From Diprion similis (Eukaryota; Arthropoda; Insecta; Hymenoptera; Diprionidae): 64,000 nt of DNA. The DNA lies in the NCBI RefSeq assembly GCF_021155765.1, contig NC_060108.1, positions 17,757,025 to 17,821,024 of the forward strand, given 5' to 3'. Positions 39,801 through 49,597 of this stretch are shown piece by piece (the stretch's first letter is position 1; the number at the start of each line of letters is the position of its first letter). The notes beneath the pieces were generated by a model, which worked only from the letters and a program-made list of their open reading frames with translations, ran no database searches and was not told the origin of the DNA. Made by a program: the position numbers and the translations under genes.

Positions 39801-42800
39801 CACGTATTAACAGGCTTTTGTGTAGGTTTATGAACTGGTACAAGACTGCAGAGTGTACAATGTACAATTTACATCCCCTGTGAACGTTGTCAATACGATA
39901 AGTCTGACATGCCGGTTACGTTTACGCTCATTTGTCCATAGGGGAAGATCACTTTCCTATTCTTACTATATATGATTTAATCACGTGCGAGGTAATTTCC
40001 GGCTACGTCGTCTACAACGACGAGTATAACTACTAATTGTTTCATCGCTCTTTCTTTCTCCTCTCTATACTCTACTCTGTGGATGAGGGTGGTTTTCCAA
40101 TCGAGAAGATTAAATAGCTTCGCACAGCTCTGCGACACGAAGGAAGGAGGACGACAGATGAGTTATAAAGTCTGAACATAGAGGCTAAATTAACTTAAAG
40201 TAGGCTGCGCATACAGCCCAAGAGTTATCTAACGCCGCCGAGCACATATGCTGACTAATGTCAAAAGTTTTCCCTTGATAAACCTTTGCCAGTAGGCACG
40301 TGTACCCTAAGTCCTCCGCGCTAATTGTGCAAAGTAGATTACCCGGGAAATTTCCATTCCTATTTACATGTGGATCATAATTAGTTTTTACTTTTTTTAT
40401 TCCCCCCTCATCCCCAGTTTCTGCCTGTTTAAAAAATACCTCGGTACCAGTTTTCAGGAATCTTTTGTCGTCACGCGTATCGCTGCGATCCTCTGGTTGT
40501 AAATATTTTGATGACAACGTGGGGGGATCGACGAATTGCGAACAAGTTCGAAATTGTTGGGAATTAAAGCGGCAGCGCGTAAACAATTATTTATTCAATT
40601 ACACGGCGTGGTTTATTTAGCGTTCCTCCCAGGGTAACACGTACCCACGCACGGGTAACTCAGACAGAATTCATGTCAGCCAGGAAATTATCTCAACTTA
40701 GGGGACGAGAGTTGTAGCGCGTTGTGATGGCAAAAAAAGTGGTGCTTAACTTTTTCGATTGCTGTTTTTTTCATCCCCTCGTATACGTATCTGTATAATT
40801 CTCGCGGTCTCTTTTTTTCCCCGGTAACATCGTTAGCTTGGTCATCGTCGACTTCTCTACGTGATCCGCAACAAAGTGGAATAACATAATTCAGTTCTCG
40901 GTCAGGGCCGAGCTTGGACGAATGGAAAGACGGTCGATCGGGACGAGAAAAAGCAGAATGACTCGAGAAGGAAAGACCAAGTTCGGGATTCGAAAAGTCT
41001 GAGAAGCTGCCTGTCGCAAAGATTTATAATCGAGGGGATAACTTTTGCACAAAAGATCTGCAACTCGCGGTTACCTGCAGACTCCCGCGCAAACTCTCGT
41101 CGAGTTACTATCCAGCAAAATCGAAAAAAAGGACTTTAGAGTCTTCCATTTATCGCGTATATGCTTAAGCGAGTATCAACTTTTTAACGTTTAAAATACG
41201 GAACTGGAAACCTTGAAATCGAGGCGTATTTTGTGAGCGCAATGAGCTTTGCTTAAAATCAAGACTGCGGCTTACTCGACAAATTTTATCTTTAGCTGTT
41301 TGATTTAAACTTAACGAATCCGGAAGCTCGTTAGTTGCACTGCGGTAGGTAAGCCGGTCTTAATGAGTGGCTTTGATAGCAACGCGATCGAAGCTTACAT
41401 CGTGAAACTACAGCAACTCCAAAAAGGTTTTACCCGTTTTTACCGTTCACTCATATTCGAGGCTCTTAGCGTAAACTGCTCTATCTCAATTTTTCCTCCG
41501 CACCTTGTACTTTGCTGCATTACATTTAAGATACACGGTACTATTCGAGAAGAAAATTCATCCCCGTATATACTACTGTCGCGCAAAGTGTGGACGAGTT
41601 ACGTATAGACTGAGTATTTTCTGTACCATATAAATATATTTCTTGTCTTTAAGTCCTCATATTTTATCAGACAATAGCCTTCAACTTGGAATCTCATTCC
41701 TCTTCAATCATTCCACGTACGTAATAAGCTGATATGAATTGAGAACAAGTTTTCCATCAAAGTTAGTTCGTGGACCGCTCCTCTAAAGTTGATGTTTTTG
41801 AATCCAGTATTCTTCGGTGGAGAGTAATGGGAGAGTAATTAATCAACATTTTTTTTTTTTCTGTTTTTTCATTACTAATCAATCACCGTCAGCACCTGAA
41901 TATGGCTAGATACGAGAAGAAAATTATAAAATCAATTTGCGCTCATGTATGTATTACAAACGACATGCTAGGTCCAATTACTTCAGTCTAGAGAACTAAG
42001 GTAACGGGTATGAGTTGAGTTGAGAAATGGAGAAAATAAAGCTACAGTCACGCTGTAGGTAATTGTTTCCTGAAACAAGTCCAACGGAAAAAGTTACGTC
42101 ACTGTCGAGGGTGCAAGCTTTTTGTTACTCGTTGCAGCTCATACATCATCTGCACCAATCGATGATGGTAATCACAGGAGCATTGTCCAAAATCTCATGA
42201 AAATTTCCTCCATTACTTATCCGAAAATCTCCTCTTTCCGAATAACTGGATGACTCTATCGAAAAAAGTAAGACAAATTTTTTAATGTAATTGTAAGATT
42301 TCTGGTTAATTTGTTTTATTTTTTTGGAAAGTGGCAATCTATGATCAGTAAACTGAAATAAGTTTAAAAAAATCTGAACCTTCGTTCACAACTGTAATAC
42401 TTATCGTTACTCATGCGGTATTTCGGAAAGCAATCACACCGTTACTGAATCTGAATCTCCCCATTCGTCAACGTCAATTCCGACGTAACCGGTCAATTAT
42501 TCATTGAATTCCTTCATCCAGAGCAGCAGTATGATTTAGGGCACGTGCTTGTGTACAATCTTGACTAAATGGCAAACGAGAGCATAGCATTAAAAAAAAT
42601 ACAAAGAGAAAAAAAAAATTTGTCAAAGAACTCGACGTGTCCGTGGTCACCCCCCAACTCTCCACGTCGAAGTGATTAAAACCTGCATTGATATTCATAC
42701 CGGGATGAGAGGGCGTGTAAAGAGGTATAAATAAAGTGTGAACAAGGTGAAAATCCGAGACACGAAAGTACCGGCGACGCGTTCACGAGAATCCCTGCGA

Positions 42801-43320
42801 ATCAAAGGAAGTCTGGTGTCTCACCGTGCGGCGTCCTGGGAACGTAGAGGTTCAAGTAGAGGCAGTCCTCGCTGTGGTTGGTGAGAATGGGGGTTATTTT
42901 TTTAAGATAGGCCCGCCTCTGAGCGGACTGAGCATCCTCCGGACGCGGCGGTCTCTGGGGGCAGGCGGGCGGCATGGAGTCGGCGACCCTGGTGCCTCGC
43001 CAGGGCGTCGGTGTAACCGGAGGCATGTAACGCAGGGCCCCGGCCGGCGGCGTGGCGTAGGGAACGCCGAGGTAGGCCTCGACGGCGGCGACCCTCGCGA
43101 TGATTCCGCGTAGCGCTCCGTACCGCGTCCGCACGACCCTGGTCCCGTACTTCTGGCCCTCAGCGAGGGCCGCGACCCCGTTGCTACCGAGGAGGACGAC
43201 CTGGAGGACGGCGGCGATTCCCAGGGCCCGAAGGACCGCCGGTTTCCATCCCTCCTGCTGTTCTCCGCCGAACGAGGCCCTCTTCTTCCTGGTAGCAGCG
43301 CAGGTGGGGGGCGTCCGCAT
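8459..43320 (-). CDS. Nlg: Neuroligin, seven coding exons, 893 aa
   Basis: This is a postsynaptic adhesion receptor of the carboxylesterase-like family; family members bind neurexins across the synapse. Seven exons join in phase: 43320-42825, 32667-32521, 21146-20958, 17630-17374, 16499-16353, 14875-14448 and 9476-8459. The order is a long basic N-region and signal sequence (about residues 28-53), an esterase-like domain (about 57-610), a Pro/Ser/Thr-rich stalk (about 640-715), one membrane span (about 721-744) and a 149-residue cytoplasmic tail. The nucleophile elbow reads GHGTG (259-263), with Gly where an enzyme has Ser. The catalytic His position reads KGDE (Lys505), while an acidic residue remains at Glu401. 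It is therefore an adhesion protein, not an enzyme. Sequons lie at N148, N416, N532 and N680. The tail has PPSY (826-829), a proline run and a C-terminal ISV. Insects have several neuroligin paralogues and I cannot say which one this is. The start is the first in-frame ATG; 5' UTR exons were not found. Confidence 0.93.
9477..14447 (-). other. Neuroligin intron 6
   Basis: A 5.0-kb intron containing foldback copy 1 (9940-10590). Otherwise it is AT-rich with homopolymer runs, and I saw no other gene or RNA in it. Confidence 0.85.
9940..10590. mobile_element. Palindromic (foldback) non-autonomous element, copy 1
   Basis: The two halves are inverted copies of each other. The left half (GGTCATTTTTGAATTTCGACC, then ...CAACCCTTTCAAGG..., ...ACATCAAATCTACGG...) reads again on the opposite strand from the right end. 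The same unit recurs at 26793-27361. The arms are roughly 250 bases, and the centre carries GATTACGAATCTGAA more than once. No open reading frame of note is present, which suggests a MITE-like element mobilised by another transposase. The outer ends are less clear here than in copy 2. It lies in neuroligin intron 6. Confidence 0.7.
14448..14875 (-). CDS. Nlg: Neuroligin coding exon 6
   Basis: Encodes residues 413-554, from KGLNETRRDRILRTYVRNTY through the YFFHFQPG strand and KGDELPYLLGVPL, where the enzyme family has its catalytic His, to LLVHYLANFVRR. The acceptor is CGATTTGCAG and the donor GTAAGT. It leaves two bases, which are completed by the next exon to give the neuroligin GDPN signature. 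Confidence 0.93.
14876..16352 (-). other. Neuroligin intron 5
   Basis: A 1.5-kb intron; nothing further recognised. Confidence 0.85.
16353..16499 (-). CDS. Nlg: Neuroligin coding exon 5
   Basis: Encodes residues 364-412, with LLMGLTSGEAWLDLTDEDFQ containing the retained acidic triad position Glu401. The acceptor is AATCCCACAG and the donor GTGAGT. Phase is 0 on both sides. An internal CAG/GTGAAG could act as a cryptic donor. Confidence 0.9.
16500..17373 (-). other. Neuroligin intron 4
   Basis: A 0.87-kb intron; nothing further recognised. Confidence 0.85.
17374..17630 (-). CDS. Nlg: Neuroligin coding exon 4
   Basis: Encodes residues 278-363. It includes ELVQRVVLLGGSALSSWAI, the family helix after the elbow, and two cysteines (SQCSGD...APCLRL) that would form the conserved second disulfide loop. 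It ends FVDGAVLPIAAHQ. The acceptor is CTGTTTCAG and the donor GTTAGC. The frame leaves in phase 0. Confidence 0.92.
17631..20957 (-). other. Neuroligin intron 3
   Basis: A 3.3-kb intron. It has a 20-base C run (G run in pre-mRNA sense) at 20802-20821 and a short TA repeat near 19200. No nested gene recognised. Confidence 0.85.
20802..20821. repeat. Poly-C tract of 20 bases
   Basis: An uninterrupted C run. In neuroligin pre-mRNA it is a G run about 137 bases downstream of the weak exon-3 donor (GTAATT). Confidence 0.95.
20958..21146 (-). CDS. Nlg: Neuroligin coding exon 3 (degenerate nucleophile elbow)
   Basis: Encodes residues 215-277, starting GFLKTGSKASAQGNFGLMD and including GHGTGAALANLL, where the enzyme family has the active serine. 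The acceptor is TGTTTTTCAG. The donor is GTAATT, a weaker 5' splice site than the others. A 20-base G run (pre-mRNA sense) lies about 140 bases downstream in the intron. Confidence 0.93.
21692..21718 (+). repeat. G-rich tract, G-quadruplex capable
   Basis: A run of 12 G followed by GGGG, GGGGG and GGG blocks separated by single A. On the plus strand it fits the four-G-run pattern. Confidence 0.85.
22426..22464. repeat. (GAT)n imperfect microsatellite
   Basis: About a dozen GAT/ATG triplets with a few interruptions, in neuroligin intron 2. Confidence 0.85.
23240..23304 (+). other. Possible plus-strand non-coding exon end
   Basis: The stretch ends GAGTGAACAG/GTGAGTGCG, a near-consensus 5' splice site on plus. 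Upstream is a 5' UTR-like sequence and an E-box (CACGTG at about 23232). There is no ATG frame and no partner acceptor was identified. It lies antisense within neuroligin intron 2. Confidence 0.2.
24301..24500 (+). mobile_element. Helitron-like remnant (tentative)
   Basis: The stretch has CTCTCCGTCCGTCC and then TATAACTCCGAAACCATTAA followed by CCAATTCCGATTC. The sense of a 'CGTCCGTCC ... AACTCCGAAACxxxTxxACCxATTxxGAT' run is a common signature of insect Helitron-type non-autonomous repeats, as I recall it. No helicase or replication-initiator ORF and no clear hairpin end was seen, so this is a family guess only. Confidence 0.35.
24946..24996. repeat. GCGTT/GCGTC pentamer repeat
   Basis: GCGTT-type units grade into five or more GCGTC units, making a locally CpG-dense tract. 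CpG-rich tandem DNA is uncommon in this AT-rich intron. Confidence 0.85.
25198..25236. repeat. (CCCT)n microsatellite
   Basis: About nine CCCT units. The minus strand is (AGGG)n, which is G-quadruplex capable. Confidence 0.9.
25257..25289 (-). repeat. (GGGGGTT)n heptamer array on the minus strand
   Basis: Four to five units of CCCCCAA on plus. On the minus (transcribed) strand this is GGGGGTT, with G runs close enough to form a G-quadruplex. Confidence 0.85.
25365..25394. repeat. (AT)n microsatellite
   Basis: About 15 AT units right after the GC-rich repeat cluster. Confidence 0.9.
26793..27361. mobile_element. Palindromic (foldback) non-autonomous element, copy 2
   Basis: The ends are an inverted pair: TAGGGTGG at the left and CCACCCTA at the right. 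They continue inward as matching arms (GTCATTTTTGAATTTCG on the left, CGAAATTGAAAAATGAC on the right). If the flanking TA is counted as a target duplication, this fits a Tc1/mariner-like origin, but that is inference. It shares its interior with copy 1, including GGTGGATCCAATAT and GATTACGAATCTGAA. It lies in neuroligin intron 2. Confidence 0.75.
32521..32667 (-). CDS. Nlg: Neuroligin coding exon 2
   Basis: Encodes residues 166-214, including LLLIHGDSYSWGAGNSLDG (oxyanion-hole region of the fold) and VSINFRLGVLG. The acceptor is TTTTTATCCAG and the donor GTGAGT. Introns of about 10.2 kb and 11.4 kb flank it. Both junctions split Gly codons, and the joined frame runs on without a gap. Confidence 0.93.
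33706..33724. repeat. Poly-C tract of 19 bases
   Basis: Uninterrupted C run in neuroligin intron 1. Confidence 0.95.
35401..35423 (-). repeat. C-rich tract, G-quadruplex capable on minus strand
   Basis: C blocks of 4, 11 and 5 separated by single A. In neuroligin pre-mRNA sense these are G runs. Confidence 0.85.
36342..36365. repeat. (GA)n microsatellite
   Basis: Twelve GA units in intron 1. This is a potential GAGA-factor type site, but a plain microsatellite is the simplest reading. Confidence 0.9.
36846..36879. repeat. (GA)n microsatellite
   Basis: A second GA tract, with one AAA interruption, about 480 bases from the first. Confidence 0.9.
39033..39054. repeat. (CCTA)n microsatellite
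   Basis: Five CCTA units; TAGG on the minus strand. Not telomeric: the insect telomere unit is TTAGG. Confidence 0.9.
42825..43320 (-). CDS. Nlg: Neuroligin coding exon 1 (signal peptide and domain start)
   Basis: Residues 1-165 plus one base. The donor is GTGAGA directly after the codon for His165. It encodes the signal sequence, the esterase-family start (EAYLGVPYATPPAGALRY) and the SEDCLYLNLYVP signature with the N148 sequon. The frame is open upstream to about 43540 but has no earlier in-frame ATG, so translation is placed at 43320. The exon is very GC-rich, and long open frames on both strands here are shadows. Confidence 0.93.
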
Positions 43321-43361
43321 CGCGTCACGCCGCCGCGGGTCTGCCTCCCCGGGTCCCGCAT
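42894..43361 (-). other. Out-of-frame upstream ATG overlapping the neuroligin start
   Basis: An ATG at 43361-43359, 41 bases before the neuroligin ATG and in a different frame, opens a 155-codon frame that runs through the start codon and ends at 42894. If the 5' UTR reaches this far, it would be an overlapping uORF that lowers neuroligin translation. Its context (C at -3) is weak, so leaky scanning is likely. The long open frame mostly reflects GC-rich DNA. Confidence 0.35.
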
Positions 43362-43712
43362 CTGTTTTGGGCCTCGCTGGCCCTCCGTGCAGGATAACCT
43401 TCGGATGACCGGATGCCCCCCCGCTGGCCTGTCGCGTCGTACCAAATTTTACGTCTCGGAGAAATATGAGCTTGAGCTTTCGATCCCGTTTGCTCCGAGC
43501 CTGATGCCGATACTGCCGACAATGACGAACACAACTTTAACCGATCGAACGGCTTCTGGTTCCAGTCCATTTCCCAGGACTCGCGACCCTGATATGTTTG
43601 ACGATCCGTTACCGCTCTGCCCTCGAACACTTGGCTGATACTCGCTGAGAGACTTCATCGGCGACGTGGTGGTTGCTTGATCACGTTTCGGTCACTGTTA
43701 CTTCATCCGATC

Positions 43713-43713
43713 A

Positions 43714-43747
<34 letters not shown>
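43713..43747. repeat. (CT)n microsatellite near the neuroligin 5' end
   Basis: About 17 CT units with one TTT interruption, roughly 400 bases upstream of the neuroligin ATG. In minus-strand sense it is (GA)n, a sequence often seen near insect promoters. Confidence 0.9.
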
Positions 43748-43748
<1 letters not shown>

Positions 43749-44682
43749 ACGATTTCTCGCCGTCAACTTTCGCGATGCTACTTCATCTAACGGGGGGTGG
43801 GATTAGTCTGTCATCTGGGGAAGCCCATGCTGGAGACCCAAGCTATCAATTCCTGTATCAATTCGTTAAGAGCGGCTGCGAGGAGGCAGCATATCGGAAG
43901 ATCCGGCACAAGTGCTTTTTCGCCAAAGCGAAGTCTGCGATAATCGGTATCCTCCACCCCACACTGTCAAGGTGTCACGTTCCAACTCCAAAGTGCTCAA
44001 GCTCCGTTGTGCAATTCCGTGACACAACCGTCCTCCGGAGTACGGACCAGATCGTCAAGTCCGGTGTACCGTCGTAAAGAGCCTCGTATACGCGTTACGT
44101 CCGTTCGACGAAACGAGGTGAGGAACAGACAGTTTCGGATTTATCACCGCCTACTCTCTATCCTCTGCGTCAAATCCTTGAATAGCACGATTTCGAAATG
44201 TTCGTTAGGATCAAGTTGTCGATTCTCGTTGTCGTTAGAGAAACTCAAGGATCACTCCTGACTAAACCGAGCGATAAAACTTGGCTGAGCAAAAACACCG
44301 GGGGGATAAACAGGTCCAATTCCTTGCACAGGAGCAACAGCTTGCCAAGTAGAAACACTCCAAGTTAGGGCCAGTCAAGTTAGTGTGACAAAAAAATGTG
44401 TGAAATCCCGACAGGAAGGCGGCGGTCAAGGAGACGAATCACCTGGCAAGCTTCATCCATCAACAACTCTGTTCTCTCAAACTTGGACGAACAACAACCA
44501 CAATATCCTTTCCCGCGTCGATCCGCACATTACGAAACTACGACACTGTCCCGCGACTATCATGTTCGTAAAGAACGATAATTTACTTGCAAAAGTTTCT
44601 TTCTTTCTTTCATCTAACTTGTCCCCAGCGATTCCACGCTCTCAAATCCTTTCCCCGTTTTCCTTCTATACTGCCACTCGCA

Positions 44683-44874
44683 GGAGCGACTGCCGGACTC
44701 GAAACTCGTCAACAGCTGCGTGCGGAGTTCGACGCCGGATTTACCACCCTCGGCCTGTGCAGATACCGCGTAAGTGCGGCTCGCCCCGTCGACGACACCC
44801 TGTTCGAGACGTATTCGCCCAGGGTCTACTGGCGCGAACCGGCGCGAGCCACCGGGTCTCACAGGGCGCTTTAG
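44683..44874 (+). CDS. Possible terminal exon of an unrecognised plus-strand gene
   Basis: A good acceptor (TATACTGCCACTCGCAG) precedes an open frame with G/C-rich third codon positions that ends in TAG at 44874. Its product includes RQQLRAEFDAGFTTLGLCRY and ends GSHRAL. A strong internal donor (CGC/GTAAGTG at 44768) offers an alternative end. I do not recognise the protein and found no upstream exon with an ATG. A 303-codon frame (44385-45296, GTG start) overlaps in another frame and is Arg/Ser-rich like a shadow. It may also be non-coding promoter DNA of neuroligin. Confidence 0.25.
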   Translation, partial: GATAGLETRQQLRAEFDAGFTTLGLCRYRVSAARPVDDTLFETYSPRVYWREPARATGSHRAL

Positions 44875-45040
44875 GGCGCCGGGACGCGAGCGTCGGGGCG
44901 CCGGGGTTCAGGGCGCAGACGCGCAAACCATCCCCTGGTCGGCATCCGATCGATAACTCGACGGCAGACCCTGACTCATCTCGCCTCTCCCTCGCTCCCT
45001 CATCTCTTACCCGAACCGCTGAAGGACGCTGTTCCTTGAA

Positions 45041-45078
45041 GCCAGCCAGCCAGCCAGCCATCCAGCCATCCAGTCAGC
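45041..45078. repeat. (CCAG)n imperfect microsatellite
   Basis: CCAG/CCAT units in tandem, at the end of the GC-rich stretch upstream of neuroligin. Confidence 0.85.
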
Positions 45079-48000
45079 CTCATCCTGCTGCCTGCCGTGC
45101 CTTCGACGCGATTCGGCCTGGGCTTCCTTCCTTCGACGCCCGACGCTGGGTTACACTGCTAAAACTTAGACCATATATAGGGATTTCCAGTCGGTACCTA
45201 CGCACCGCCAATGTCGGAACAGACGGGCTCTTAGCTTTCGCTTTAACTTCGTCTGAATGGTATTTCAACAATGGGGGGAAAATATACTTGGGGTAACAAC
45301 ATCCTCGAGTTAGAGCCTCGTAAAGCATCTTTGTCACGGTGACATGCATTATGCCAGAATGATGAAATTTTCAGAACACTCGCCCCGCTTACCTCTTATC
45401 GGGTTGCTTGTTGCTTTGTACGCTATTGGACTCCCATACGGCTGACAGATTTCTTTTTTTATCGGACATTCCCCGTTATTTACAAATTACGCTTGAGAAA
45501 GAAATGAAAATAAAAAATATTTCACCGTTCGATAATCTACTGCGGTTTAATCGAGGAATACCTTTTTTTACCCTATTTATCCACTTCTCGTCAAACAGAC
45601 TCGTCGAAAAAGGGGTGACAGATAACACAGTAGTTCAAGCAGCTGCCGTTGTCGGCTATGCCTATTGTATCGAAAACGGTTTTTCTGAGATATTAGGGGT
45701 TTCTTGGGTAGGGGGAGGGGAGGGGGGTGAAAAAACGGCATTCATAAATTTCAAAGCGTTTTGCAACGCGCGAGGCGTGAGTTTGACAGTCCTTTTTGCA
45801 GTCAATAGCATTTCTCAAGTGATATCGAGAGTCGAAGGATGGCGGGAACGAAATTATTTTATAAATTGAGATACGACTTTTTTTCTTTAAAAATTGTATC
45901 GCTGAAACCGATGTGAATCCGATAACTTGCGATGATCGATGTGCCAAGCCCGAAAAAAAATTACTAATATTCATTTTTTAAATAAAATAATTACGAGACA
46001 GTAAGTCAATGTACTCAATAGGCTAAAAATGTTTCTCCCTTCGTTTTTTGCACGTACAAATTTGACATCGGACTAAAGCATACTCAGCTCCGCTTCGCAG
46101 ACTTGTTTTGGTACGGGCATGGCACCGTAAGAGAGATGTCCGACCCCACGTAAAAACAAAATAGAAAAAGACCAACAGCAATGCCGTTTTTCATACCTTG
46201 AGAAATACGAGTCGTTTAAAAACCCGAATCGTTCGTATTTCGTCCGTTGAAGAACGCTTTGAAACTCGGTGACATAAATTGTTTTTTTTTTGCTCTCTCT
46301 TTTTTCTTTATCACTCTCCTGTTGGTTGAAAAAAAATCTCAAGAATCCTGGGGAATAACCGTTTTCTTCGGACATGCCGCCATGTTGAACAATCTTGAAT
46401 TATGAAACTAACCATTCTTTGCGTTGAAAAAATTGACGGAGAATTTTTTTTTTTTTTTTTTAAATAATGATAAGAAATCGCATTTTCAGTAGAAATTTTT
46501 TGAATCTTATTCTGAATTCGGTTTCAAAGGACTAGGAAACAATTCTAATTATTGAAAGCATTCGGACCATTATCAAAAGAGATTTTTTCATCGTACTGAC
46601 AAGAGTGAAATGATTTGAATTGTATTGCGAACATGAAAAGGTTCAGGAATACTTATTATTTCCATATCCAGATAGCTAGTACACTGCTCCAGCGTAATAA
46701 TCACGTGGGAAAAACGTCACTTTGGCTATAGATTCATTCCATACACATAAAAGTGTTCGTTTTTTCAGTGTTTTTTGACGCCATTCGATAAAAAAGCTTT
46801 GCTGCTCATCGAACAGTTAACACAAGCCATCCCAGACCGTTTGCATCTCAACACTGCAGGATCATCATTCTTAATTTTTATATAAGACTGAAGCTAGCAG
46901 GGAAGGAATAACGAATCGTAATTTCGGCTCGTCCTCATTATTCCCATATTCTTCTCTAGCGATTCATCCTTATTAAACCTTTCACTGCAGCAGTCTCACC
47001 TCACCCTCTTCATAATTCCTCGCGCTTTTAACCGAGCATCTTCTCTTCTCTCCTCTGGTCTTTTCTTACTTTTATAAATTTCTCAATTCCACTTTCATAG
47101 TCTCGCTTTATACAAACTGCAAGAGAGTTGGGAAAAGGAGGAAAGTGCCTCAGTCACCTGTAAATAAGTTAAGGTAAACCCTACCTGTGGGTTTAAATAT
47201 GATACGAGGAAAGATTGGGGCTCGAACGAATAGAATTTCCCGCTGTCTTTAACAATAATAGTGAATCCTCAGACGTACCGATGTTCCATCGCTTCGCGTC
47301 CATTCACACAGTTTTAACATTCAAGGAAAAAATACCTACAGATTAATTGTTAGTCGCACAATTGTTTCGCATCTTGTTTCCGATGAAAGAATCTGATTCT
47401 TCCAAACCAGGTAATAAGAAGAAATCCAAGGAGACGAAAGTAGCCTCTTCTTATAGAAACACTCTTAATCGAACCCTTCCAATCTCGCGATCATTTGGTT
47501 ATGTATCAATGTAGGTCACACTCTGGGCAAGCCTGCCTATGAATAGGTATCGCTTTATCGCAAGCGTCGTTGCGTCGCTACCACACGAGTTGAGAGGAAT
47601 GATCGGCGCCGAGACGAGGCTCTGGGTAGTTTATTTTTTACATTACTCTAGCCTGGGATAGAAATTATTTACCTCGTTAAATGGAAACTATCGTTACATC
47701 ACGCCGACTCTGAAAATTAGGTCACGAATTTATGGCTGTATAAATGATTATACCGTATACAGATACTAATCGAATCTTCGCACTTATGTAACCACCATGT
47801 GTGCGTAATTTTATGGCAATGGCTTTAGTTTTTTTTTTTTTTTTTTTTTTTGACGTAAATCGGCAATTTCTTTAGTTATTTTTCTTTACTTTTAACGATT
47901 TAAATCAAATTCTTTGGATTATCCTACACGTCTTTGGAAAGTCTTGAAATTGGAGGCTGCAGTTAAGCTGCAAGAGAACGACAGGAAAAAAAGTGGGTTT

Positions 48001-49597
48001 CCTTGTTTCTGAAGCACTACAATAGGTACTGTTTCTTCTTTTTTTTTTCTATTCATTTTTTATTTTTTAATCACAAAGCTGAGCGTCGGCTGCCGGTTTA
48101 GTTCAGCTAGAATGCTCTACATTCTATATACATATGTGCATGTAACGTGTGTACGATGTACATAGAAGCGTATTACGTGCACTCGTTGACCTGGAAAGTA
48201 TTATATGGAATCTTTGAGATATATAACATAAAATGGAGTAATATTCCCGAGTATACCTTGGACCTTTATATTAATATTAATTAAAACGAACCTTGTGAAG
48301 GGTCTGGGTAATGAACGGGTTCAGATTGTGGTGTGGTGGTGCAAGAAGAGGTGGAAAATGGAATAAGAAGAAATAGAACACCGCTGTTAAGGTGCAATAT
48401 CAAAAGGATAGTGGAAGAAGAAAACGAGAGGAAAATATTGAAGTTTCAATCATTAAACTGACGTTTGAACAGTTTCGTCCTTAATTTCTTATACCTTGTA
48501 AAATATTTACCCGGCAGTTTAAACCACACGGTTTAACGTATACATATACCTACTGCGTCTAGAGATGAAAAAACAAACAAACCACTTTTTCCAAACAATA
48601 CGACCAACTTGCAGGATAACTTTCCCGGAATAAGTTTTTACTTGATGGAAAACTTTACCCGGTATACGTATACACACATTCTTCCTTCAAAGTTCTCAAC
48701 ATTTCGGATAGGATTTTCATAAAACTTGCTCGATAAGAATTACATCACGCATCATACCTCCTTCACGTATCACAGACGCGTATAAATCCATGTCCTACGT
48801 CGACGATACGGACAACTCTGCTGATCAAATTCTGTGAAAGATTTAAATCTCGGATGTTTAGTTCAATTTTAATTCACCGATGTTTTTCCGCTCTTTGGTA
48901 CGTACACACGTAACTTTGCGGAATATTTAAAGTCAGGTAGTTCCGGATATACGCCAATTTCCGTTTCCGTTTTTACCTGCCTCGAAAGAACCCCCGAGTT
49001 ATTGTTATACCTGCCACTAAGCCTTGAGGATTGATGGTCACGTTTACGTTTTAGGAGTTTCCCGGGCTGTTGGGCTAATAATCACCATTCGCTTTACCGT
49101 AGCGGTCTGCTAATTGCACTCACAAATATCGCTGGCCATTTACCAATCGTTGCCCCGAACTTGAAGAGACACGTTAAAACTCCCCGTTAAATCGTTTACT
49201 TTCGCACTGACTGTCCTAGGCCATCCTTCGGTGCTGATCGACCCATCGAAAGTTTTTCTGGTTTGATTTTCGGGCCAATGCGTTTCGGAAAAATACGTGA
49301 AAAACGACACGCTCACAGTTTCACATCGGATACAATCATATTTTGACTCAGGTCAACACGTGGAAAAAAACAGAAGCTAAATGGTGTGTGTAAAATCTGG
49401 AATAAAATTTTGAATAGTTTCTTTTTAAACTGCGGTGTATCGGTTGACCGGATAACAAAGACTGCTGCAAGTGAATGAATAAACAAAAGGAACCGTCGTA
49501 GTGAGATAAGAAGAAATTATAGAGAGAAAAGAGCAACCACTTGTTCGGCGATCAAAGAGATCGCCTTAAGTTACCCGGGCGACGATTATACCTCGGA

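Larger units (their letters stand above)
32668..42824 (-). other. Neuroligin intron 1
   Basis: A 10.2-kb intron. It contains a 19-base C run (33706-33724), a C-rich tract (35401-35423), two GA repeats (36342-36365 and 36846-36879) and a (CCTA)n repeat (39033-39054). I saw no nested gene. Long first introns of neuronal adhesion genes often hold enhancers, but none can be identified by eye. Confidence 0.8.
43321..49597. other. Neuroligin upstream region and intergenic DNA
   Basis: Next to the neuroligin start is GC-rich sequence and a (CT)n repeat (43713-43747), presumably 5' UTR and promoter side. A GC-rich stretch at 44683-45160 contains a possible plus-strand exon and a CCAG repeat. From about 45300 to 49597 the DNA is AT-rich with only short open frames and homopolymers. 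I recognise nothing there. Confidence 0.6.

Noticed and set aside
40185..40586. 133-codon minus-strand open frame in neuroligin intron 1
   Set aside because: Begins at TTG, no recognisable domain, no splice partner, composition like the intron.
44385..45296. 303-codon plus-strand open frame
   Set aside because: It begins at GTG rather than ATG, is Arg/Ser/Pro-rich in the GC-rich part, runs through a CCAG microsatellite, and overlaps a more coding-like frame. Kept only as context for the possible exon.
49541..49597. Upstream extension of the secreted protein (19 extra codons)
   Set aside because: The extension opens at TTG. The first ATG is at 49598 and directly yields a good signal peptide.
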